The notes under the pieces: model-generated
What the model was told of the DNA's origin: nothing
The model's input: the letters and a program-made list of their open reading frames with translations, nothing else
The model's database searches: none
Source: Lactuca virosa
Lineage: Eukaryota > Streptophyta > Magnoliopsida > Asterales > Asteraceae
NCBI GenBank assembly: GCA_928212115.1
Contig: CAKMRJ010004445.1
Location: 74,645,597 to 74,709,596, forward strand
Reading direction: 5' to 3'
DNA: 64,000 nucleotides
Shown here: in pieces, positions 1 to 12,076 of the stretch
Layout: the number at the start of each line of letters is the position of its first letter
How positions within the stretch are numbered: the first letter of the stretch is position 1
Translations under genes and position numbers: made by a program

Positions 1-488
1 ATTTTGTAGAGCAAAGTTCCAACAATTCCTTCATCAGTATCCCATCATCTATTCTAGGATAAATCATTATTTGCTTCAAAATCCTCTCAATTGTGTGATT
101 AGGGTTTACATTAATTTGGAAGCTATAAAGTTCATGCATGCATAAAACTATTGTATATTTTCTCCTTGTATTGCTATTTAACAATGTATACATTAATAAA
201 AATCCACGAAATCAAACTTAATTGAAACTAATTTCATATTTTATATTTGGCTTTGAATCATTTGTACATAAATATGTTAATCGTGATGATCTTATATTTC
301 AAAGAGTTAATATGTGCAAAAATTTATATGTAAACTTACAAAAATACAAAAATATGGCAAATTGTGTATGAATTTGTATTACGTAACACGAAAGGGTTGA
401 TTTGGGGGTTCATTTGAGAGGCAACTATTTTTATTAGAAATGATAATATGTTTCCGGCCTTAAATTTTGGGAACCAACAATTTAATAT
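1..488. other. AT-rich flank, no gene seen
   Basis: AT-rich sequence to the left of the first recognisable LTR. I see no ORF with protein-family features, no RNA gene and no clear repeat. It is probably the flank of element D or another decayed transposon. Confidence 0.5.
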
Positions 489-902
489 TGTTAGGTCTCG
501 TAATTTTGTAATGTGTTTTGTCTTAGTCTTTTGCGAAAGGTTTAATTGTAATACTTTGTCTTAAATGTAATGTTTGTTCCGAATGTATGTTAGTTTCAGA
601 ATGGGTTTACTTACGGTTTCGAGTGACAATGCTTAATAGTTTGTATCACATATCACTGCTTAGGTGTCATAACCTTATTGGTAATTGTCTACTCGACTCC
701 CTTATAGTTCTCCTATAAATAGGGATGTTAATTAGGTAAGGGAGTAAGCATTTTGCATGTTCTTACATGATTCTATGTAATCGAGCGTCTTACTCTAATT
801 GAATTAAACATAAAATTATGTACCTTCTCGATCTTACATCACATTCACTTTTACATGATATTCATGATTTCTTAGTAATCGAACTAATTAATCGATCTTA
901 CA
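489..902 (+). repeat. 5' LTR of element D (SIRE-type copia)
   Basis: The block opens with TGTTAG and closes with TTACA directly before a primer-binding-site-like sequence, as a 5' LTR should. It contains a good TATA box (TATAAATAG, 714-722) about 190 bases before its end. A copia gag reading frame starts about 200 bases downstream in the same orientation. The left edge is inferred from the TG dinucleotide and spacing. The matching 3' LTR would lie beyond the right edge of the window, so the pair cannot be compared. Confidence 0.6.
714..722 (+). promoter_or_regulatory. TATA box in the LTR of element D
   Basis: TATAAATAG lies in the U3/R part of the LTR with a plausible short R-U5 downstream. 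It is the likely core promoter for the genomic RNA of element D. Confidence 0.55.
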
Positions 903-903
903 G

Positions 904-918
904 TTGGCAGCAGAGCAG
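904..918 (+). other. Degenerate primer binding site of element D
   Basis: The sequence TTGGCAGCAGAGC abuts the LTR end. It differs slightly from TGGTATCAGAGC, the usual plant PBS complementary to the 3' end of initiator methionine tRNA. Position and residual match support a mutated PBS. Confidence 0.55.
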
Positions 919-1106
919 GAATCATTGATTTATATTCAAATCGATTAATTCTCTTTTGTTCATCAAGTTCTTCGTTTATCTTCATTTGATTTTTCTCAGA
1001 TCTTTTCCGCATTTTCAAAATCTTTGCACTTTGATCTAGAAATATTTTCTCTAAAACTTGTTTTGATTTGAATTCCTTATATGACACATTGATTTGATCA
1101 CTATTC

Positions 1107-2042
1107 ATGTTTTCTAAAATCATGGCGAAAGACGATCCTCAAAGTGTAGCATTCAATTTAGTTAGCATCATTGGTTCTAATAGCAGAGTTCCTACTCTTT
1201 TTCCAGACGATTATGAAGTATGGGTACTTCATATGGAGGATTATGTTACTGGTATCGAAAAAATTGGTTCTCATGTTTGTAGATCGATGATTGTTGCTCC
1301 ACACTTGTTCTTAAAGATGAAGATGACAGTTACATCCATTGTAGAGTATAAAGCACTTCTTGATAAATATTCAGATATGACCCTTGAAGAGAAGTAGAAA
1401 GTTAGATATGTTTTGAAAGCAAAAAAGAGAAATTTGTTTTGGTCTTGCTCCAACTACATTCTGATTGGTGAGTTCCTTTGAAACTTCTTTCGAAATATGG
1501 GAACAATTAAAAGAAGTGTATTCTAGTAATAATAAACAACTTGATTCTCTTCAAACTTCTTAACTTTTGGAGTTTGGATCATTTAAGCAAAAGTCTGGTG
1601 AAAGTATTGATCAAGTGTTTGAAAGATATAATCAATTGTTAAGCCGATTAGTGAAGTATGATTTGAAGTGTCATGAAACAGAGAAGAATGTGACCTTTCT
1701 ACTAGGAATTCGCCATGAATGGAAGACAATTGTTTCAAATGTGAAAGCACATGAACAATTCAAGAAGTACAAGATGTCTCAAGTGGTTGGAATTCTAAAA
1801 GCTCATGAAAAATAAGTGTATGATGTTACAAAATCAATTGCTAATGTTGGTCCTTTGGCTCTGGTTATAAAAGAAGAAGTTCTAAAGGTGAAGAAATAAG
1901 AAAAAGTTACTGCAGATTTCGATTCTGATGTGACTGATGATGAATGGACAAGTGAGGAAAATGATTTAATGGCAAGTAATCTGAAGAAGTTCTTTAAGTA
2001 ACATTTTTCTAAGTTGAAGGGTTTTATAGGTTATCAAAAACA
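1107..2042 (+). pseudogene. Gag (N-terminal half) of SIRE-type copia element D, broken
   Basis: Two reading frames, 1107-1397 and 1567-1815, together read as the N-terminal part of a copia Gag of the UBN2 type. Features seen are a Trp-containing segment near the start (VWVLHMEDYV), an FGSFKQKSGESIDQVFERYN-like core and a KAHEQFK segment. The frames differ and are separated by in-frame stops (TAG at 1395-1397), so at least one frameshift and several nonsense changes have occurred. Acidic, then Lys-rich coding-like sequence continues to about 2042, where element C interrupts it. The rest of Gag and Pol resumes beyond 48.7 kb. The start could be ATG 1107 or 1122. Confidence 0.75.
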
Positions 2043-3099
2043 TGTAAAGCAGAAAATATTAACACTTAAGTCCACATGCAACCTATAAAGGATCTATCTT
2101 TTCTCTAATTGATAGCAATAAACTATGAACATCAAGAACCCTAAGGGAAACTTATTATAATCAAAATATACATAGGATTAGGTTACATACCTTTCATTTG
2201 TTGTAGCATATAAATCACTTAAATCTCTTGTGTTTGTTGGTCTTGGAAAGCTAACACCAAAAGGATGATGCATCTAATGGCCCACAACCAAAACCAAAAA
2301 CCCTAGAATGAGGAGGAGAGAGGAGATATGAAGGAAATTTCATGCTTATGCCTTTATGTAATGTTGTGAAAGAAAATTTCAAGCCAGGGGGTCTATTTAT
2401 GGTTTAGTTAACTTGAAGGCAAAGCAATATTTGAATTGATTTACTAACAGATTTAATCATACTTCAAATCATTTCCTTTTATGCAACTATGAGGCTTCCA
2501 GAAACCCTAGGAAACCCTCCAAAACCATCCATAACATGGAGAGTTCTAGAATTGCTTCTTTTGTGCAACTATTGAACAAATAAAATTCACCTCGTGCACC
2601 CTTAACTAATTTCAAGTAATCCAGAATTAATTTCAGATTAATTTTGATTAATAAGTAATCAAATTCTAATTGATTTCACATTTATTTATTTATTTGTTAT
2701 TTTTTTTGTCCAAAATGGGTCATTTCTTCCACAATGAAAACAAAGTAACGTATCTGAGAATACATCTTAGTTATCATCGTACAACAAATGAGAAGGAAAA
2801 CGGGCAACAAGTTGCGTCGCTAAGCCTTTTATCAATTGATCTCATATTAATTTATTAATCACATAATAAATCAACAAATCATCTGTCTATTTCCAATTAA
2901 TATATTAATCACATAATATATTAACAAATCATTTTCCCATAATTTCCAATTAACTTATTAATTATCTAATAAATTATACTTCTTTCTCCTAATATCATTT
3001 CTAGTTATTTCTGGTTGTGAGGGCAACCCAAAAAGGACTTTGCTTTTAACTATAAGAGTATACCAATATAGTTGTGGGCTTAGACACCTTAATTCAATA
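2043..3099 (-). repeat. 3' LTR of element C (diverged)
   Basis: Scattered blocks match the B1 LTR in order, including the stretches before CCACATGCAACC, the AACATACCTTTC block, and the closing TTAGACACCTT followed by a PPT-like TCTCCCA. The terminal CCAACA has decayed to about TTCAATA. The LTR is longer than B1's (about 1.05 kb against 0.74 kb). It is the oldest-looking member of this lineage in the window. Confidence 0.55.
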
Positions 3100-3588
3100 G
3101 TCTCCCAGTTTGATAAGTTTATAACTATAATTGCAAGTATAACCTTGAACTAAACAACAAAGAGTGCTTTCAAAAACCACTGCCGAACTCTGATTCAAAT
3201 CAAACGTTGGCCCTAAGATAAGTGATCAACTATTCCTTCAGTCTACAAGATATCATGTGAATAGAGTCATGGATTAAATGATCAACCTCGTGTTCATTTG
3301 TCTATTTCCCGATTTCCCGATTTGTGATCAAATTTCAAACTACAAAACTGAACACATCAATTCAGTCCGGACTAGGTCTTGTTCTTATAGATCAACTCAA
3401 ATCACTGAGGGGCCCACAAATATCGCTTTTCATGTTAAGGTAAAAGGAACAAACAAACTATGACTACATAATTGTAACATTTACTCATCAAATCGTATAT
3501 ACCACTACGTTTTATAACATCAAGTTACTGATGCGTTTACGCAATACCAATGCACAACTGACTTGTAAATTACAAATTATGTATCTCT
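3100..3588 (-). other. 3' untranslated internal region of element C
   Basis: A polypurine-tract remnant (TCTCCCAGTTT on the + strand) is followed by non-coding sequence homologous to 9110-9550 of B1 and to the reverse of 24860-25300 of A2. It ends at ATCTCT, where LTR L1 begins. In B1 the same site continues ATCTCTAGGTTTGAAG, which shows the insertion point. Confidence 0.6.
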
Positions 3589-5834
3589 TGTAACACCCCA
3601 AAATTCAAGGCCAAAAATTTCATTTTTAAATAAGTTATTATAAAACCAACAGTATAAGAAAACAACCATAATGTCGTGTCATGTGAAAACCAAAGTAGAA
3701 ATAATCAAAACATGTTATCATAAACAATATTAGAGTGTAATCCCAAAGATCTCATGTGCGGAAAACCATAGTGTGATGCGCTGCGATCCAGCCGACCCCT
3801 TTTCCTTGAAAACGAAGTACCTTAAACCAAACCTGAAAACCGTAAGTACGAAGCTTAGTGAGTTCCCCCATCATACCACATACAATACAATCACATAGCA
3901 TACATACTGCCGGACAATTCCGGGGTGCCCGACCTACCCGGTCCGGCCATTCTGGGGTGCCGACCTACTCGTGTCAAGCCATTCTGGGGTGCTGACCTAC
4001 CCGTCGGTCCTAACAACCGAACTCTGGGGACTATTTCACCCCCTACTACTACTACCCACACATATCATAACATAATCATATTGTCAGGCATATCTGGGGT
4101 GCCCGACCTACCCTTCGGTCCTAACAACGGAACTTGGGGACTATTCCCCTCCTACTACCACTATCACATATAACATATCATGCTAACACATAAACATACC
4201 AGGTAGTAGCAAACCAGACAATTATCACAAAGACAACCATCTCAACTATAATCAACTACTAGTGGGCCGACCTTGGTGCCTTAGACCCACTTCTATTGGA
4301 AGGTAACTCACCTCACACTGTTGAAGTCCCGCAGACCCAACCCCAGCTGCTGGATAATAGGTTCCCGAACTGTCAACATCAAAACAACACCCAATTAATA
4401 ATTGGGTTCCAATACATAACCATAAGTCCATGCTTGGGGTAAAAGACTACTTTACCCCAATCTTAGCTTGATCCAAGCCTAAGGCCTAATCCAAAGGCCC
4501 AAAAGTCAACTATGGGTCAAAGCCCAACACATGGCCCAATTTTCCAAATTGGGCCCAAACCTTTATAAGGTCTTACCATAAGGCCCAACCATTTAGTCCA
4601 GTCCAACATTTAATATTCTAATGGCCCAATATCACATAATCATAAAGGTTCAAACTATGGCCCATCTATGGCCCAATTTTCCAAATTGGACCCAACTCCT
4701 CATATGGGCCTTACCTCAAAGCCCATTAATTATTCTAGTCCATTTGCTTGATCTTGGATGGCCCATTAATAACCCAAATCATCAAGGCCCAATAGAAAGG
4801 CCCAACAATAAACCCAAGTGAAATTAGGGTTTCACATAAAATGATGATTAGGGTTAAGTGTTTCTCACTTAACCCATTAAGGACATAATCCATTAAGTCC
4901 ATCACTCTTCTAAATAAATCATATGGTGTGATTTGGCTTAATACACAATTCCATTCCAATGGCCCAAATGTGGGTCCCGATAAGTCCAAGCCCATAAATC
5001 CAATATTAGGGTTTTCTAAACCCTAATTAGGGTTTCTAACCCCATCTTAGCCCAATAGGCCCAATAGCTAGGTCTTCTGATCAATTAGGGGTTCATTAGG
5101 CCCATTATGCTTTCACTAGGCCCATTAGGGTTTCACTAAGCCCATTAGGGCTTCATTGGGCCCATTAGGGTTTCAAGCATCCCAAACGAATCAGACTCAA
5201 CAAGGCAAGCACACCGCCACCCGACACGGCGGCCGATGGCGGCAGGAGGCGGCAACCACCACCCTAAGGTGGTGGTTTTGAGTTTCTTTCCATTATTCCA
5301 TTTTTTTACAATTTACAATGAAAACAACAAAATGACACACACACTAACTAACATAAACACACACACACACAACCACCCTAGTTGTGCCGACGGTGGGGTC
5401 ATAAGGATGGAGAGATGCGGCTGTAATATGGTCGATTAGGGTTAGGGTTTGCTCACTAAATACCCGACGCCCTTAAGCCTTTTTTTTTGATAATGTCACA
5501 AAGAGTCCCTCCCTTCACATTTCTTTCAATGTCAGCCTATATTTTACCCTTTTAACCTCATCCATGTAAATCCTTTACAATTTAAGTCCCATATTTTATT
5601 AAGTGGCCCCTCCCTCTACAATTGTTTTCAAATGAGGTCCATAATTAACACTTTAGCCCTTGATTTCATAAATCCTTATAAACGTGGTCCAGAACTTACA
5701 CTTTTAACCCCTGACTTCTAAAATTGTGACAATTAGCTCTTGGAGACCATCCTTTTACATATAATCATTTATTTTAGGGCTACTGTTTGTTCATTAATTA
5801 ATTTATTTATTAAATAAATAAACGGGGTTTTACA
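3589..5834 (-). repeat. LTR L1 (3' LTR of G1)
   Basis: On the + strand the block starts TGTAACACCCC and ends GGGGTTTTACA, followed by a reverse PPT. It is collinear with L2 and L3. It is about 2.25 kb because roughly 550 bases present in L2 and L3 are missing near 5395. The sequence is rich in GGCCCA/TGGGCC and TTAGGGTTT motifs and has a short CA run near 5355-5371. Small ORFs in it (for example 5236-5439) show no family features and are treated as chance. Confidence 0.85.
5094..5176 (-). promoter_or_regulatory. Tandem site II plus telo-box cluster in L1
   Basis: Three or four imperfect repeats of about 26 bases carry GGCCCATTAGGGTTTCA-like sequence. They combine the site II core (TGGGCC/GGCCCA) with a telo-box-like AAACCCTAA. 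Copies of the cluster occur in L2 (about 27148-27230) and L3 (about 34068-34152). In plant nuclear genes this pair is known from promoters of translation and proliferation genes. A role in the LTR is inference. Confidence 0.5.
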
Positions 5835-5850
5835 ACTCTCCCCCACTTAA
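5835..5850 (-). other. Polypurine tract of G1
   Basis: The + strand ACTCTCCCCCACTTAA reads on the - strand as a purine tract directly upstream of the TGTAAAACCCC start of the LTR. It primes plus-strand DNA synthesis and fixes L1 as the 3' LTR. Confidence 0.8.
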
Positions 5851-6839
5851 ATTAGATTTCGTTCTCGAAATCATCCCTTACCTTTCCTTACACGCTAACC
5901 ACTCTAATAATACAGCCACAACTCCGAGCATAGCCCCAACCTCCCCAAGGCATTCTAAATCATCCCTCGCAGGGTTCTAAAACCCGGAAACGAACGAATT
6001 CCTTGCAACAAGATCACATCTACTCCTTCTGGAATCTGCTGTCTCGGGATGGTCTGAATCCCTAACATACCACTCATACTGAATCCTTATTATTGAATCC
6101 AGTACGTTCATCCCTCAACAGGCTACTCAACTTCTGATGACTCGAGGTTCTCACTATAAACCAGGATCACACGCCCAATTACCTCTGCAGATCACTTATA
6201 CTCGGCTAAGGCTCAGATAATCCCGTTACGATTGACTTAGCATAACCCAAGCAATCCTTTATTCCGTCCATACTTGCAACCCAAAACACAAAATACTAAT
6301 ACTGCCCAAAACGCTGGAACTACCTGAAGCAATATGTTGCTACATAGCTGCTTCCCAAAATTTATCGAGACCTTCCTGGTCTCAATTCATCCGTCAATCA
6401 TCTGAAATATCAGGTTTCTGCCCGGCTACGGAGTCAAAGGACTCCCACTTAGTCGTCTCACACGACTTCAGAACAAGATCCTTCTCTAGAACTAGTTGCG
6501 ACTAGTTATCATGCCACTGTGGCTCTAATCAACCTTCTGATCTAACCGATCGGGTCCATATGTCAAATCCTAACGTCACCAAATCCATGGCTAAAAGCGA
6601 TTGGTACATGACCAATGGTAGCCTTATATAACAAGCAACCTTAAGCAATCCATTGCTTCCTAGATCCCATAACTATAGTGGCGTTCCTATAGTCTTATTA
6701 CTGGCTCAACCAGATCCAATCCATCCAAGAAATTCCGAAATACAATCCGTGGATTTCCATATCCTCACTGCTGCACCCGAACTGGTGGGTACTACTGTTC
6801 CTTCCGCGTCCTAACAATGCACTCATGATATCTACCAAC
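5851..6839 (-). other. Non-coding 3' internal region of G1
   Basis: The sequence is collinear with 28452-29455 of G2 with many point differences. I see no ORF with family features and no RNA gene. Confidence 0.6.
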
Positions 6840-7294
6840 CTAGTGAATGCTACGGCTACACCCGCTGACTTACAACACTCTATCACTATCTGGCTACTAG
6901 TGAATGCTACGGCTACACCCGCAGACTTACAACACTCTAATACTATCTGACTGCTAGTGAATGCTACGGCTACACCCGCAGACTTACAACACTCTAACAC
7001 TATCTGGCTGCTAGTGAATGCTACGGCTACACACGCAGACTTACAACACTTTAACACTATCTGGCTACTAGTGAATGCTACGGCTACACCCGCAGGCTTA
7101 CAACATGCTAACACTATCTGGCTGTTAGTGAATGCTACGGCTACACCCGCAGACATACAACACTCTAACACTATCTGGCTGCTAGTGAATGCTACAGCTA
7201 CACCCGCAGACTTACAACATTCTAACACTATCTGGCTGCTAGTGAATGCTACGGCTACCCCCGTAGTCTTACAACATTTTCCATACTGGGTCGA
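6840..7294 (-). repeat. 57-bp minisatellite array in G1 (7 full units plus one partial)
   Basis: Units start at 6840, 6897, 6954, 7011, 7068, 7125 and 7182, with a diverged last unit at 7239. Each begins CTAGTGAATGCTACGGCTAC. The period of 57 is a multiple of three, so long open frames appear on both strands: 206 codons on the - strand with a 19-residue repeat around GVAVAFTSSQIV, and 121 codons on the + strand around WLLVNATATPA. The same array occurs in G2 and, inverted with its element, in G3. It is best read as a structural repeat of the family, not as a gene. Confidence 0.85.
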
Positions 7295-7690
7295 ACACGC
7301 ACTCGACCTAACACACAACTGAACTTGAATCCTAACTGGAGCTCTACCCTGATTCCCGAAACCTGTTTTCTGAGAGTCTCGAAGGCTATCTGCTGCTCAG
7401 GCCCCCAACGAAAGGCCACCGACTTCTTGGTCAGTCGGGTCTAAGGAACCAAAATCTCGGAGAAGTCCCGAATAAAACCGGTAATAATCTCCGGTTACTA
7501 ATCGCTAGACCTAGGAAACTCCGAATCTCAGTTGGAGACCTCGGAATCTCCCACTGCATCTCGGCCTCTATCTAGGCCGGATCGATCAGGATACCCTTCT
7601 GGTTGATAAGGTGCCCAAGAGATTGCCCCTCGCGTAACCAGAACTCACATTTGGAGAACTTTACAAAAAGTCTCTCTCCCACTTAGATTC
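7295..7690 (-). pseudogene. Gypsy RT relic in G1
   Basis: The sequence is homologous to the better-preserved frame at 29804-30220 in G2, which reads as the C-terminal part of a Ty3/gypsy reverse transcriptase. Here stops and indels break it (for example GTCTAAGG near 7440 and a rearranged stretch near 7460-7510). Only a fragment of pol is present. Confidence 0.55.
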
Positions 7691-8348
7691 GACTAAGTCT
7701 TCACGATACGTGAGAAATGAAGGATTCCCAATCCTTCTTACTTCCTAATAGTCCACTGCCGACAATCTGAGCTTACCAATGCTAACGATCAATTACCAGT
7801 CAAACCTTAAGATCGGCCCATCCTATGAAATCTCGAAGAGTACTCTTGAAATCTGGTCCAGTCTGACACCTTAGTCCATCTACCATGCTGTCAACTGAAG
7901 GCCTTAATCTTCAGTTTGGCTGACTAATCCTCATTCCCACTTCCAACCTTGCAGCACCACTGAACACTAACCAAACACAACCCATGCGAATATATAATTA
8001 TCTTGCACATCCGATGACCAACCACTTATGCACCTAACACCCGCAACTGACACTACCCTCTTCATGTTACTTGTCATGTCCTAGCAACGGTAGTGCCTTC
8101 AACTCCAAAGTTCATCCAAACACAATTGTCGAGCATACCTGAACCATGATAGAATCACTGAACACTGACTTCACTGGAGAACTATCGCTCTAACCCTGAC
8201 CGAATATTCTCTAAATAATACCCCGCACAGATCCCGACAAAGCTCCAGAATGATAACGGTACACGCAGAACCCACTCCGCAAGATGCGTCCCTCTGTGGG
8301 TTCATCAAGGACTTTTCGGCATGCAGGATGGCATATATGATCCCTTAT
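7691..8348 (-). other. Non-coding internal region of G1 up to the B1 insertion
   Basis: The region is collinear with 30225-30890 of G2. No coding features are recognised. It ends in AACCC, which is duplicated on the far side of B1. Confidence 0.6.
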
Positions 8349-8353
8349 AACCC

Positions 8354-9096
8354 TGTTGGGTTTTGAGCATACTAACACTCCTATGGTGTACATGCAACCC
8401 TAGAAACCTTGGATCTATGTTTTCTGTAAATACATACAAATTTGATTTCCAAGGTTTACAACCTAACTAGCATGTTATGTGTACTTGTAAATACAAAACT
8501 TTAAGTAGAATAACATACCTTTCTTTTGTGGTTGAATGCTTGGAGTTTTAGAGCCTATCACCAATAATGTGGATGCCTCAAGTGGTGTCACAAATCACCC
8601 AAAACAACTTGGAAATACTTGAGAGAATATGATGCTTGCTAAAATCAGCCCACCCTTGTTTCTCACTCACACTAGTGCCAATTCTAGAACCTAGGACCTC
8701 TTTATATACTATGGAGGATTAGGGTTACACCCTAATACCCATGACTCTTCATTTACCTAGGATCCATGGGTTAAAAGCTCCATGGTCTATCCATGGACTT
8801 CCATATACTCTTAGCCCATCCTAAACAAATCTTAGCCCATTCCATATATATGCAAGAGTCCATATTTAATTAGTTCCATTTGATCATTAAATTAATTCCA
8901 AAAATCAATTCTTGATCAACACTAATTAAATAATATTAATATATTATAACAAATAATATATTAATGGATCATAAACATCTTATTCTCAAAAATATATCCA
9001 TACAAATTGTTAGATGAAGTGCAACCCAAATGGACCATGCCGGGTCGTGTCAAGTTATACCAAATATAGTTACGGACTTAGACACCTTATCCAACA
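8354..9096 (-). repeat. 3' LTR of B1
   Basis: The 743-bp LTR begins TGTTGGG and ends CCAACA on the + strand, giving a short terminal inverted repeat. It pairs with 15488-16236. On the - strand it carries a TATA box (TATATAAAGAGG; + strand about 8698-8710). Confidence 0.92.
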
Positions 9097-9109
9097 GTCT
9101 CCCACTTGG
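9097..9109 (-). other. Polypurine tract of B1
   Basis: The + strand GTCTCCCACTTGG is CCAAGTGGGAGAC on the - strand, directly before the TGTTGG start of the 3' LTR. The same tract stands at 25308-25322 before the 3' LTR of A2. Confidence 0.8.
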
Positions 9110-9940
9110 ATAAGTCTGATAACTATAACTGCAAGTATAACTTCAGGAACCAACCAGCAATCGTAGATCTTTTAAAACTCTGTTGAACTATGAAGCGCCA
9201 TTTTAGATAAGTGATCATATAATCCTCTGTTCTCAGGATATCAGCCGGACAAATACATGGAACAATGTCATACTTATTGTCCAACAGTTGTTTCTCGATC
9301 TCTGATTTGTTTGACATAGAACTAAATTGAATACATCAATTAGGTTCTGATCGGGCCTGACACATAAGTCAAAACCAAATCATCGAGGGGCCCAAATATC
9401 GCTTCTAATATTAGAAGGAACAGATAAACTTCGACTCATATGCTTGTACTGACTACTTATTGAATTATGCACAAAAGCACGTTTTATAACATCGAGTTAC
9501 CAATGCGTTTTCGTACAATCAATGTATAACCAACTCATAGTCAACAACTCATATCTCTAGGTTTGAAGATTTATATGATGTTATCGTCTCACGATCACTC
9601 GAGATAAATTCCATGAAGTGATACAAGTGAGCGTGGGTTTAATCCAATACTCAGAACTTATGAGCATTAATGAATGTTGTAGCAACCATTGCTATGTCGA
9701 ATGCACCTTAGACAAATCTTACAAGCCAGATTCATGACAGTCTTAATTCAATACCTACTTCCAATGTATGACCGACTGTGGAGAGTTTGAATAAAATAAT
9801 TATTCTAGAAGTCAAAACATGAAAAATTGAAACAATAGTAAACGATCAACATAGGATAGTAACACTTTACTCATAAATAAATAACAAGTTTTATTTAATC
9901 ATCAAATTTTAATTACATTTTACAAGTTTCAGAAATCTAT
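9110..9940 (-). other. 3' non-coding region of B1
   Basis: About 830 bases lie between the end of RNase H and the PPT without a significant ORF. They are conserved in layout with A2 (about 24560-25310, reverse) and C (3100-3588 and 35228-35560). Conservation in coding-dead relatives suggests cis-acting sequence used in transposition, which is inference. Confidence 0.55.
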
Positions 9941-10510
9941 CTAATTATTAAAACTAATATCGTCTCTCAGCCCGATGCTTCTTGCATGCTGCAAATGCCT
10001 AACCCTAGTCAGTCCCTTCGTGAGGGGATCTGCAGGATTCTCTTCCGACGATACCCTCTTTGTTACGAGGAGTCCTTCATCTATTTTGTGTCTTATGAAG
10101 TGATATTTTCTGTCAATGTGTCTAGATCTACCATGATCTCTTGGTTCCTTGGCTAAGGCAACCGCACTATTGCTATCACAGAAAATCTCCATAGGCTCCT
10201 GTATAGCTGGTACAACTCCAAGGTCTCCAATGAAGTTCTTCAGCCATATCGCTTCCTATGCCACTTCACTTGCTGCTATGTACTCTGATTCACAAGTAGA
10301 ATCAGCTACTGTCTCCTGCTTGGAACCTTTCCAAGTAATTGCTCCTCCATTTAGGGTAAAGACCCAACCTGACTGAGAGCGGAAATTATCCCTATCAGTC
10401 TGAAAACTAGCATCGCTATACCCTACTACTCTCAAGTCATCACTCCCACCGAGGGTAAGAAGCCAGTCCTTAGTCCTCCGTAGGTACTTGATAATATTCT
10501 TTACCGCAGT

Positions 10511-11443
10511 CTAGTGATCCTTGCCAGGGTTCCCTTGATATCTACTGACCATGCTCAAAGCAAAGGCCACATCAGGGCGAGTACAAGTCATAGCATACAT
10601 GATTGAGCCCACAACGGAAGCATATGGTAATCGAATCATCTCAGCTATCTCAGCTTCTGTACTCGGACTCTGAGTTTTACTCAGTCTGGCATTGTGCTGG
10701 ATCGGTAACTCTCCTTTCTTGGAATTCTCCATGTTGAACCTCTTCAACACTTTATCCAAGTAGGTACTCTGACTAATTCCAATTAGTCTCTTACTCCTGT
10801 CTCTCAAAATCCTTATCCCTAGGATATAGGCAGCTTCCCCAAGGTCCTTCATAGCGAAACACTTCCCAATCCAGGACTTAACCTCCTGCAAGGTTGGGAT
10901 GTCATTTCCTATGAGTAGTATGTCATCCACATACAACACCAAAAAGCTAACTATACTCCCACTAGCCCTAACATATACACAAGACTCATCCTCGCTCCTC
11001 GAAAAATAGAACTCTTTGACTTTCTCATCGAAGCAAAGATTCCATCTGCGAGGTGCTTGCTTTAATCCATAGATGGATTTCTCAAGCTTACACACTCTAT
11101 TAGGGTACTCTGCACTGACAAAACCCTCTGGCTGACTCATGTAGACATCCTCAACCAACTTTCCATTAACGAAAGCAGTTTTGACATCCATTTGCCGTAT
11201 TTCATAGTCATGAAATGCAGCAATGGCTAGCATAACCCTAATAGACTTAGTCTTTGCTACTGGTGAAAAGGTCTCATCATAATCAACTCCCGGAGTTTGT
11301 GAAAAGCCCTTTGCAACCAGTCGTGCCTTATAAGTGTGTACATTACCATCCATGTCGGTCTTCTTCTTGAAGATCCATTTGCTCCCAACTGTCTTGCGAC
11401 CTGGCACATTGTCAACCAAGTTCCAAACTTGATTGTCATACAT
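10511..11443 (-). pseudogene. Reverse transcriptase domain of B1
   Basis: This 310-codon open stretch has the whole copia RT palm: KARLVAKGFSQ, QMDVKTAF (first catalytic Asp), YGLKQAPR and YVDDILLIGN (catalytic Asp pair intact). TAG at 11447-11449 precedes it and TAG at 10511-10513 follows it where related elements have Trp. RNase H follows in the same frame to 9941, with one more stop near 10256. Confidence 0.92.
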
Positions 11444-12076
11444 GAACTATATCTCGCTGTCCATAGCCTCTTTCCATTTAGCAGCCTCAGGGCCTACCAT
11501 GGCTTCCGTGTAGCTGTTAGGTTCATCCAGAATTACTAATGTACTATCACTGATAATCGTATCACCTTCCGCAGTAATATGGAAACCATAGTAATGCTCA
11601 GGTGCATTCCTAACTCTCATGGAACGCCTCAGAGGTATGGGTTCGCCAGTCGGATCAACAGGAGTTTCCTCCTCAGGTTGATTACTAGGGTTTGAGGTTC
11701 CTTCACCACTTGACTCTTGAATCTCTTCAAGGTTAATTTGCCTCCCACTGTCTCCTTGGCTTATAAATTCTCTCTCACGAAAGACTCCTCTCCTTTCCAT
11801 AAAGACCACATTCTCACTGGGTCTGTAGAAGAGGTAACCAAAGGATTTCTGTGTGTAGCCGATGAAAATACATCTCTCGCTTTGAGGTTCGAGCTTGTCG
11901 TGAGACTCGCGCCTCATGAAAGCCTCGCAACCCCAAATCTTGATGTGGTCCAGATTGGGAACTTTTCCGGTCCACATCTCATGAGGTGTTTTGGCAACCT
12001 TCTTTGTAGGGACTAGATTAAGGATATGGGCGACAGTCTCTAAGGCATACCCCCAGAATGAGATTGGTAACGAAGC

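Noticed and set aside
5094..5176. Interstitial telomere repeats
   Set aside because: The plant telomere unit is TTTAGGG in long arrays. Here TTAGGGTTT occurs once per 26-base unit with GGCCCA, and the cluster is repeated in each LTR.
6840..7294. CRISPR-like array
   Set aside because: Repeats are contiguous with no unique spacers, and the genome is clearly plant nuclear DNA.
6698..7318. 206-codon minus-strand ORF with a 19-residue repeat, and the overlapping 121-codon plus-strand ORF
   Set aside because: Both arise from a 57-bp minisatellite whose period is divisible by three. The G2 copy has a short unit that breaks the frames, and no protein family is recognised.
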